64,000 nucleotides of DNA from Roseospira visakhapatnamensis. GTDB lineage: Bacteria; Pseudomonadota; Alphaproteobacteria; Rhodospirillales; Rhodospirillaceae. The position numbers were made by a program, and so were the translations under genes. This document shows positions 57,709 to 64,000 of the stretch, one piece after another; position 1 is the stretch's first letter, and each line of letters begins with the position of its first letter. The stretch covers positions 62,001-126,000 of the forward strand of contig NZ_JACIGK010000003.1 of the NCBI RefSeq assembly GCF_014197915.1, read 5' to 3'. Below the pieces are notes generated by a model that was not told the DNA's origin, searched no databases, and saw only the letters and a program-made list of their open reading frames with translations.

Positions 57709-58602
57709 CTACAACGCCCGCATATGGGGTGGACGCCAGCCGCGTCCGCCCAGACGGGCTTGCGTGGACAGCACCTCGGTCAGCAGGCGATCCTTGTCGC
57801 GAGGCAGGGTGCCGGCCAGCGCCAGGGCGTTCGAGGCATGGTTAGAGCGGAAAATGACCGGTCGGGGTGGCTCCAGAAGCTCCAGGAACCGGTGTTGCTC
57901 GGCCAGGATGGCGGCGTCGTCCTGGAACGAGAAGGTGGCGCCGTCCCGAGTCATCTGCTCCAGGAACGGTGACAGGCGATCCGGCTCCAGAAACAGTTGC
58001 AAGGTGGACAGATAGGCCGGGGGCGCCCGGTTGATCAGGGCGGCGGTCTCGGCGATATGCGTCTCCCATGCCTCGCGCCCTCCCAAGCCCAGGATCACCG
58101 TGGCGGAAACCTTGATCCCGGCGGCGCGCGCCTTGTCCACGGCGGTGGCGATGCCGCGCGGCGAGGCCCCCTTGGTGATCCGCCGCAGAATCTCCGGCGC
58201 CCCCGACTCCATCCCCAGATAGACCAGGGACAGGCGCGCCGACCGCAGCGCCTCCAACTCCGAAGGCGACTTCTTCAGCAGGTTGGCCGGTGTCGCGTAG
58301 CTGGAGACTCGTGCCAAGGCCGGCAGCCGGTCGGCCAGGCGTTCAAGGATAGCGAGCAGGTGGTCCGTGGGCAGCACCAGCGCGTCCCCGTCGGCCAGGA
58401 ACACCCGGTGGGCGACGGGCCAGACCCGGGCCGCGGTGTCGATATCGCGGAAGACGTCGTCGAGCGGGCGCGGCCGAAAGAGCTTGTCCCGGTACATCGA
58501 GCAGAAGCCGCACCGATTGAAGCTACACCCCAGGGTCGCTTGCAGGATCAGATTATCGCCCTCGGATGGCGGCCGGTAGAGTGGCATGTCGTAGCGGATC
58601 AT
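57709..58602 (-). CDS. Radical SAM protein
   Basis: 297 residues. The cluster motif is GCSFNRCGFC, that is C-x4-C-x2-C, a spacing known in a branch of COG1032-like radical SAM proteins ('ATLGCSFNRCGFCSMYR'). 'VFLADGDALVLP' and 'LSLVYLGMESGAPEILRRI' complete the core. It should use an iron-sulfur cluster and SAM; the substrate is unknown. GGAGGCG precedes the ATG on the minus strand; upstream in-frame codons lack family similarity. Confidence 0.88.
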   Translation of the reverse strand: MIRYDMPLYRPPSEGDNLILQATLGCSFNRCGFCSMYRDKLFRPRPLDDVFRDIDTAARVWPVAHRVFLADGDALVLPTDHLLAILERLADRLPALARVSSYATPANLLKKSPSELEALRSARLSLVYLGMESGAPEILRRITKGASPRGIATAVDKARAAGIKVSATVILGLGGREAWETHIAETAALINRAPPAYLSTLQLFLEPDRLSPFLEQMTRDGATFSFQDDAAILAEQHRFLELLEPPRPVIFRSNHASNALALAGTLPRDKDRLLTEVLSTQARLGGRGWRPPHMRAL

Positions 58603-58956
58603 CAAGCGTCGCCTCCAGACATGAAGCATGTTGCACCGGGCGGACCAGGAGAGCAGTATCGCAGACGCGTGACGGCGGCGCGAGAGAGGCTCGCCAAGAC
58701 GAGATCTTTCGTGTTGGACCAAGAAACGCCCGCATGTGATTCATGTTTAAGTCGCGTGCGTGTTGCGATGCATCATTGCAAATGCCCTTGATCCAAGGGT
58801 CCCGGGTCCCACTTGTGGGGCACGCCGGGATGCACGCGTGAATCACCATGCGGATTTTGATGGCTTGACTTGGTTCGGGCCGTTGACTACACCACTGCGG
58901 TTCCTGGGCGCCCGTGTCGGGACCGACAGTATCGTCGCAAGGAGGATCCGGCCGGC
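58603..58956. other. Intergenic region between the radical SAM gene and nuoA
   Basis: 354 bases between divergent genes. It holds the candidate nuo promoter; the middle part (about 58,700-58,800) is less GC-rich. No gene is seen. Confidence 0.5.
58865..58893 (+). promoter_or_regulatory. Candidate promoter of the nuo operon
   Basis: TTGACT (58865-58870), 17-base spacer, TACACC (58888-58893), about 63 bases before nuoA. The -10 is weak. Confidence 0.5.
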
Positions 58957-59322
58957 ATGACCGACCTGCTGCTAGAGTATCTTCCAATCCTGGTTTTTCT
59001 GGGACTGGCGATCGTCGTGGCCCTCGGCGCCGTGGTCGGATCACTGGTGGTTGTTCCGCAACGCGCCGATCCGGAGAAGGACTCGGCGTACGAGTGCGGC
59101 TTCGAGGCGTTCGATGACGCGCGCACCAAGTTCCAGGTTCGGTTCTATCTTGTCGCTATTCTCTTTATCATTTTCGACCTGGAAATCGCCTTCCTGTTTC
59201 CGTGGGCGATCAGCCTGAGCAACATCGGTTTGTTCGGCTTCTGGTCGATGATGGTGTTCCTGGCCGTTCTGACCATCGGGTTCATTTACGAATGGAAGAA
59301 GGGGGCTCTGGAATGGGAATGA
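58957..59322 (+). CDS. nuoA: NADH-quinone oxidoreductase subunit A
   Basis: 121 residues, three membrane helices. '[20 protein letters not shown]' and '[20 protein letters not shown]' are NuoA signatures. It is a membrane-arm subunit of complex I near the quinone site. AAGGAGG precedes the ATG; the stop overlaps the nuoB start. Confidence 0.97.
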   Translation: MTDLLLEYLPILVFLGLAIVVALGAVVGSLVVVPQRADPEKDSAYECGFEAFDDARTKFQVRFYLVAILFIIFDLEIAFLFPWAISLSNIGLFGFWSMMVFLAVLTIGFIYEWKKGALEWE

Positions 59323-59870
59323 GGGACACCTCCGTGGCCGCCGGTGGCGCCGCGCCGCTGTCGCCCGGCCCCCAGCAGGACGCGCTGCTGGCCGCCGTCG
59401 GACAGGAGATTCAGGACAAGGGGTTCGTCCTGGCCAGCGTCGACAAGCTGGTCAACTGGGCGCGCACAGGGTCTCTGTGGCCGATGACCTTCGGTCTGGC
59501 GTGCTGCGCCCTGGAGATGATCCACGCGTACAACTCGCGCTACGACCTGGATCGCTTCGGGGTCGTGCCCCGGCCCTCGCCGCGCCAGTCCGACCTGCTG
59601 ATCGTCGCGGGAACCCTGTGCAACAAGATGGCGCCGGCGCTCCGCAAGGTCTACGACCAGATGGCCGAGCCCCGCTGGGTGCTGTCCATGGGGTCCTGCG
59701 CCAATGGCGGCGGCTACTATCACTATTCGTACTCGGTCGTGCGCGGATGCGATCGGATCATTCCCGTGGACATCTATGTGCCGGGATGCCCGCCCACGGC
59801 GGAGGCTCTGGTGTACGGCGTTCTTCAGTTGCAGAAGAAGATTCAGCGCACCGGAAGCTTGTATCGATGA
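59319..59870 (+). CDS. nuoB: NADH-quinone oxidoreductase subunit B
   Basis: 183 residues. It carries the N2 iron-sulfur cluster of complex I; the four ligands are the pair in '[10 protein letters not shown]', '[17 protein letters not shown]' and '[12 protein letters not shown]'. An ATG two codons upstream (59313) is also possible; 59319 gives an ATGA overlap with nuoA. Confidence 0.97.
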   Translation: MRDTSVAAGGAAPLSPGPQQDALLAAVGQEIQDKGFVLASVDKLVNWARTGSLWPMTFGLACCALEMIHAYNSRYDLDRFGVVPRPSPRQSDLLIVAGTLCNKMAPALRKVYDQMAEPRWVLSMGSCANGGGYYHYSYSVVRGCDRIIPVDIYVPGCPPTAEALVYGVLQLQKKIQRTGSLYR

Positions 59871-59995
59871 GTGCTATGTCCGAGAGTCGTTGCGCCACCC
59901 GGACGAGGTGACGCACGCCAGCGGTCGCGCCCCAGCCGGGCGCGAGTCAGGCCCGAACCAGGCCCAATGCAGGCCCGAAGCAGGATTGACGTCGG

Positions 59996-60643
59996 ATGTT
60001 GTTGACCGCGGAGCAGATCGAGGCCCTGGAGGACCTGGGGCACCATATCGCCTCGGCGCTGCCTGAAGCGGTTCAGGCCACGACCATGGCCCGCGATGAA
60101 CTGGTCGTGCGCGTGAACCGGCACGATATCGTCCGGGTGCTGATCTTCCTGCGCGACGACCCGAACTGCATGTTCCGGCAGTTGGTCGATGTCTGCGGGG
60201 TGGACTATCCAGATCGCGACGAACGCTTCGAGGTCGTCTATAACCTCCTGAGCCTGAAGCACAATCAGCGGGTTCGCGTGAAGCTGTCGGCGAGCGAGGC
60301 CACGCCGGTCCCCTCGGTGGTGGAGGTGTTTCCCGCCGCCAACTGGTTCGAGCGCGAGACCTGGGACATGTACGGCGTGTTCTTCTCCGGGCATCCGGAC
60401 CTGCGCCGCTTGCTGACCGACTACGGGTTCGAGGGGCACCCGCTGCGCAAGGACTTCCCGCTGACCGGCCACGTGGAGATGCGCTACGACGACCAGCAGT
60501 CGCGGGTGGTTTACGAGCCGGTGCGGCTGACCCAGGACTTCCGCAGCTTCGATTTTCTCAGCCCCTGGGAAGGGGCGCTGGACCCGGACGCGGCGGCCGC
60601 CGCCGCCGCGTTGCCGGGAGACGAGAAGGCCACGACCGGCTGA
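59996..60643 (+). CDS. nuoC: NADH-quinone oxidoreductase subunit C
   Basis: 215 residues. '[20 protein letters not shown]' and '[20 protein letters not shown]' plus '[11 protein letters not shown]' are NuoC motifs. It is part of the peripheral arm joining NuoB and NuoD. An Ala-rich C-terminal tail follows. A 125-base spacer separates it from nuoB and 129 bases from nuoD, wide for a nuo operon. Confidence 0.96.
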   Translation: MLLTAEQIEALEDLGHHIASALPEAVQATTMARDELVVRVNRHDIVRVLIFLRDDPNCMFRQLVDVCGVDYPDRDERFEVVYNLLSLKHNQRVRVKLSASEATPVPSVVEVFPAANWFERETWDMYGVFFSGHPDLRRLLTDYGFEGHPLRKDFPLTGHVEMRYDDQQSRVVYEPVRLTQDFRSFDFLSPWEGALDPDAAAAAAALPGDEKATTG

Positions 60644-60772
60644 CCTTCTGGCGGCCACGGAACCACAGGCGGGGCGGGCGGGCCGACGGGGCGCCGCGCG
60701 CCCGATCGCCCCAACCACCGGCAACCGGCACCGTGGCCGGCAAGACCGAGACCCAGGCGGGACCCACAGACC

Positions 60773-61951
60773 ATGGCGCAGACCGAGATCAAGAGCTACA
60801 ACCTCAATTTCGGCCCGCAGCACCCGGCGGCGCACGGGGTGTTGCGCCTGATCCTGGAACTGTCCGGCGAGGTGATCGACCGCGCCGACCCGCATGTCGG
60901 CCTGCTGCATCGCGGAACCGAGAAGCTGATCGAGTACAAGTCCTATGTCCAGGCGCTGCCCTACTTCGATCGCCTGGACTACGCCTGTCCGCTGAACATG
61001 GAGCATGCCTACGTCCTGGCGGTGGAGAAGCTGCTGGACGTGGAGGTTCCGCCGCGCGGCAAGTACATCCGCACGCTGTATTCGGAAGTCACCCGCATCA
61101 TCAATCACATCATGAACACGACGTCGTTCGCGCTGGACGTCGGCGCGATGACGCCCATGCTGTGGGGCTGGGAAGAGCGCGAGCACCTGCTGGAGTTCTG
61201 CGAGCGGGCGTCGGGCGCGCGCATGCACATGGCCTACTATCGGCCGGGGGGCGTGGCCAAGGATCTCCCGGCGGGGCTCGCCGAGGACATCTACGCCTGG
61301 TGCGACCGGTTCGAGCGGTTCCTGGAGGACATGGAAACGCTGCTGGACGACAACCGCATTTTCCGCCAGCGCTGCGTGGACATCGGCGTGGTCAGCCCCG
61401 AGGACGCCCTGGCCTGGGGCTTCACCGGGCCGGTGCTGCGCGGCTCGGGCATCGCCTGGGACCTGCGCAAGGCCCACCCCTACGATGCCTTCGAGGACAT
61501 GGAGTTCGACGTGCCGGTGGGCAAGACCTGCGATGTCTACGCCCGCTATCTGGTGCGCATGGAGGAAATGAAGCAGTCGGTGCGCATCATGCGCCAGTGT
61601 ATCGAGAAGATGCCGGACGGTCCCGTGAAGGCCGATGACCACAAGGTCTCGCCGCCGACGCGGCCGGAGATGAAGCGCTCCATGGAGGCGCTCATCCATC
61701 ACTTCAAGCTCTATACCGAGGGCTTCAAGGTGCCGCCGGGCGAGACCTACACGGCCGTCGAGGCGGCCACCGGCGAGTTCGGCGTCTATCTCGTGTCCGA
61801 CGGCACCAACCGTCCCTATCGCTGCAAGATCCGCTCGCCCGGGTATGCGCACCTCCAGGGCCTGGACCTGCTTTCCCGTGGCCACATGCTGGCGGACATC
61901 CCCGCCAACATCGGCTCCATCGACATTGTGTTCGGCGAGATCGACCGATGA
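60773..61951 (+). CDS. nuoD: NADH-quinone oxidoreductase subunit D
   Basis: 392 residues. '[20 protein letters not shown]' with the quinone-site His, '[20 protein letters not shown]' and the C-terminal 'DIVFGEIDR' are typical. NuoD forms the quinone-binding pocket with NuoB. Its stop overlaps the nuoE start (ATGA). Confidence 0.98.
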   Translation: MAQTEIKSYNLNFGPQHPAAHGVLRLILELSGEVIDRADPHVGLLHRGTEKLIEYKSYVQALPYFDRLDYACPLNMEHAYVLAVEKLLDVEVPPRGKYIRTLYSEVTRIINHIMNTTSFALDVGAMTPMLWGWEEREHLLEFCERASGARMHMAYYRPGGVAKDLPAGLAEDIYAWCDRFERFLEDMETLLDDNRIFRQRCVDIGVVSPEDALAWGFTGPVLRGSGIAWDLRKAHPYDAFEDMEFDVPVGKTCDVYARYLVRMEEMKQSVRIMRQCIEKMPDGPVKADDHKVSPPTRPEMKRSMEALIHHFKLYTEGFKVPPGETYTAVEAATGEFGVYLVSDGTNRPYRCKIRSPGYAHLQGLDLLSRGHMLADIPANIGSIDIVFGEIDR

Positions 61952-62625
61952 GTGCTGCCCCCAAGACCATTCCTGGCGCCGCCGACCGGCCGTTCGCCTT
62001 CACGGCGGAGAATCAGGCCGAGGCCGAACGGCTGATCGCCAAGTATCCCGAGGGGCGGACGCGCAGCGCCGTGCTGCCGCTGCTGGATCTGGCGCAACGC
62101 CAGGAAGGCTGGGTGTCGCGCGCCGTGGTGGAGGCCGTGGCGAAGATGGCCGGGGTGGCCCCGATCATGGTCTGGGAGGTGGCCACCTTCTACACCATGT
62201 ACAACCTGGAGCCGATCGGCCGCTTCCATATCGAGGTCTGCACCAACCTGCCGTGCTGGCTGCGCGGGTCGGAGGACGTGGTGCGCGCCGCCCGCGACGT
62301 GTTCGGCGTGGACATCGGCCAGACCAGCGCCGACGGCCTGGTGACCCTGTCCCAGGCGGAGTGCCTGGGGGCCTGTGTCAACGCACCGATGGCCCAGATC
62401 GGGGACGATTACTACGAGGACCTGACGTACGACCGCGCCAAGGCGCTGTTCACGGCCATGAAGCAGGGCCGGACCATGCATGGCGGGTCGCAGGCGGGGC
62501 GGCGCTGTTCGGCGCCCGAGGGGACCTTGACCACCCTGACCACCGACCCGACCACCCCGGAGGGCGGTCGCTGGATCGCGGACTCCAGCCCGGCGGCCCC
62601 GGGCGCGACGGCCGATCCCCGGTAG
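61948..62625 (+). CDS. nuoE: NADH-quinone oxidoreductase subunit E
   Basis: 225 residues. A thioredoxin-like domain binds the N1a 2Fe-2S cluster through 'CTNLPC' and 'CLGAC' cysteines. A Pro/Ala-rich tail of about 40 residues follows the domain. It belongs to the NADH-oxidising module with NuoF and NuoG. Confidence 0.96.
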   Translation: MSAAPKTIPGAADRPFAFTAENQAEAERLIAKYPEGRTRSAVLPLLDLAQRQEGWVSRAVVEAVAKMAGVAPIMVWEVATFYTMYNLEPIGRFHIEVCTNLPCWLRGSEDVVRAARDVFGVDIGQTSADGLVTLSQAECLGACVNAPMAQIGDDYYEDLTYDRAKALFTAMKQGRTMHGGSQAGRRCSAPEGTLTTLTTDPTTPEGGRWIADSSPAAPGATADPR

Positions 62626-62638
62626 AGGAGCGAGACTC

Positions 62639-63946
62639 GTGCTGCTGAGCGACAAGGACCGCATCTTCACCAACCTCTATGGGATCCACGACTGGACCCT
62701 GGCGGGCGCGCGCGCGCGCGGCGACTGGGACGGCACCAAGGCCCTGCTGGCCATGGGGCAGGACTGGATCGTCGACCAGGTCAAGGCGTCGGGCCTGCGC
62801 GGACGCGGCGGGGCGGGCTTTCCGACCGGTCTGAAGTGGTCGTTCATGCCCAAGACGGTCAGCGACCGGCCGCACTATCTGGTGGTCAACGCCGACGAGG
62901 GCGAGCCCGGGACCTGCAAGGACCGGGACATGATGCGCAACGACCCGCACAAGCTGCTGGAAGGCTGCCTGATCGCCGGGTTCGCCATGCGCGCCCACGC
63001 GGCCTACATCTATATCCGCGGCGAGTTCTACCGCGAGGCCGAGCGCCTGGAGGCAGCCATCGCCCAGGCCGAGGACGCCGGCCTGCTGGGCGACGACGCC
63101 TGCGGGTCGGGCTGGCCGTTCCGGATCTACGTGCACCGGGGCGCCGGGGCCTACATCTGTGGCGAGGAGACCGCGCTCATCCAGTCGCTGGAGGGCAAGA
63201 AGGGTCAGCCGCGCCTGAAGCCGCCGTTCCCGGCCGGCGTCGGCCTGTACGGCTGTCCCACGACGGTCAACAACGTGGAAAGCATCGCCGTGGTGCCGAC
63301 CATCCTGCGGCGCGGCGCCGACTGGTTCGCCGGCATCGGCCGCGACAAGAACAGCGGCACCAAGGTGTTCTGCATCTCCGGCCACGTGAACACGCCGTGC
63401 AACGTGGAAGAGGCCATGAGCATCCCGCTGCGCACGCTGATCGAAACGCACGCGGGCGGTGTGCGTGGCGGCTGGGACAACCTGCTGGCCGTCATTCCCG
63501 GCGGTGCCTCGGTGCCGCTGCTGCCCAAGGACATCTGCGACACCGTGCTGATGGACTTCGACAGCCTGCGGGATGTTCAGTCGGGCCTGGGCACGGCGGC
63601 GGTCATGGTGATGGACAAGAGCACCGACGTGGTCGCGGCCATCGCCCGCCTGTCGGACTTCTATCAGCATGAGAGTTGCGGCCAATGCACGCCGTGCCGC
63701 GAGGGTTGCGGCTGGATGGCGCGGGTGATGCACCGCCTGGTGACCGGCGACGCCGACATCGAGGAGATCGATATCCTGGAGGAGGTCACCCGCCAGGTGG
63801 AGGGGCATACCATCTGCGCCCTCGGGGACGCGGCCGCCTGGCCCATCCAGGGCCTGATCCGGCACTTCCGTCCCGAGTTGGAGCGGCGTATCCGCGCCCG
63901 GAAAGGCTCGTCCGGGATGGTTCAGGTGCAGACGGCCGCCGAATGA
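62639..63946 (+). CDS. nuoF: NADH-quinone oxidoreductase subunit F
   Basis: 435 residues from a GTG start after AGAGGAG. It holds FMN and the N3 4Fe-4S cluster and oxidises NADH. '[19 protein letters not shown]' and '[20 protein letters not shown]' bind FMN and NADH; '[12 protein letters not shown]' with a later Cys binds the cluster. It precedes nuoG by 34 bases. Confidence 0.97.
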   Translation: MLLSDKDRIFTNLYGIHDWTLAGARARGDWDGTKALLAMGQDWIVDQVKASGLRGRGGAGFPTGLKWSFMPKTVSDRPHYLVVNADEGEPGTCKDRDMMRNDPHKLLEGCLIAGFAMRAHAAYIYIRGEFYREAERLEAAIAQAEDAGLLGDDACGSGWPFRIYVHRGAGAYICGEETALIQSLEGKKGQPRLKPPFPAGVGLYGCPTTVNNVESIAVVPTILRRGADWFAGIGRDKNSGTKVFCISGHVNTPCNVEEAMSIPLRTLIETHAGGVRGGWDNLLAVIPGGASVPLLPKDICDTVLMDFDSLRDVQSGLGTAAVMVMDKSTDVVAAIARLSDFYQHESCGQCTPCREGCGWMARVMHRLVTGDADIEEIDILEEVTRQVEGHTICALGDAAAWPIQGLIRHFRPELERRIRARKGSSGMVQVQTAAE

Positions 63947-63980
63947 TCCGGGGACAACTGGTGAAAAAGGGTTTTTGTCC

Positions 63981-64000
63981 ATGCCCAAGCTGACGATTGA
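63981..64000 (+). CDS. nuoG: NADH-quinone oxidoreductase subunit G, first codons (partial)
   Basis: ATG followed by codons for P-K-L-T-I, the usual NuoG start, cut off by the window end. The call rests on gene order and these six codons; AAAAAGGG lies 10 bases upstream. Confidence 0.75.

Noticed and set aside
59843-61885. A 680-codon minus-strand frame across nuoC and nuoD
   Set aside because: It is a shadow of two certain complex I genes.

Overview
The window is very GC-rich, densely coding DNA from an alphaproteobacterium, most likely Rhodospirillales (a Rhodospirillum/Roseospira-like relative; genus not provable here). The grounds are conserved alphaproteobacterial blocks: aroQ-accB-accC, ruvC-ruvA-ruvB-ybgC-tolQ-tolR-tolA, pcm-tolC-popZ-valS, carA beside yqeY-dnaG-rpoD, and a nuoA-nuoG complex I operon. 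It is chromosomal core sequence. No phage, plasmid, CRISPR or intact insertion sequence was seen.

Layout. 1-4,000: the end of an acetyl-CoA hydrolase/transferase, a TPR protein, an SDR epimerase followed by a MobA-like nucleotidyltransferase, and a proline iminopeptidase. 4,000-12,900 (minus strand): accC-accB-aroQ, a YbdK-type ligase, an N-formylglutamate amidohydrolase, alr-mlaE-mlaF, a small HMA-domain protein and CreA. 12,900-22,000: carA divergent from the macromolecular synthesis genes yqeY-dnaG-rpoD, then a NIT-domain chemoreceptor. 22,000-29,300 (minus strand): yebC-ruvC-ruvA, a foreign-looking DUF4160/DUF2442 pair with palindromic DNA, then ruvB-ybgC-tolQ-tolR-tolA. 29,600-37,100: tRNA-Gln, trmFO, a large Pat-like CoA-ligase/acetyltransferase, a SLAC1/TDT channel, a Nudix hydrolase, tRNA-Asn and tRNA-Cys. 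37,400-50,050: pcm-tolC-popZ-valS, a degenerate GGDEF protein, two YdcH-family small proteins, a phosphofructokinase, ubiX and a propionyl/acetyl-CoA synthetase. 50,250-58,600: a PAP2 phosphatase and GT39-like transferase pair, lptG, a pseudo-receiver protein, a large MscS channel and a radical SAM protein. 58,950-64,000: nuoA, B, C, D, E, F and the first codons of nuoG.

How the genes work together. Several themes recur. Envelope biogenesis: alr, mlaEF, tolQRA, tolC, lptG, PAP2/GT39, MscS. Replication, repair and transcription: dnaG, rpoD, ruvCAB, yebC. Acyl-CoA metabolism: accBC, the PrpE-like synthetase, the CoA-transferase, and a Pat-like protein that could in principle acetylate the synthetase. 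Respiration: nuo. Translation-coupled ATGA overlaps (alr/mlaE, ruvC/ruvA, ruvB/ybgC, nuoA/B, nuoD/E, PAP2/GT39 and others) mark the operons.

The least ordinary parts are the interruption of ruvAB by a DUF4160/DUF2442 pair beside two long hairpins, a roughly 330-base run of hairpins at 47.3-47.6 kb, two copies of a REP-like sequence (one fused to the rpoD stop codon), a terminator-like inverted repeat fused to the propionyl-CoA synthetase stop codon, short tandem repeats near gene starts, and two signalling proteins that have lost their catalytic residues.
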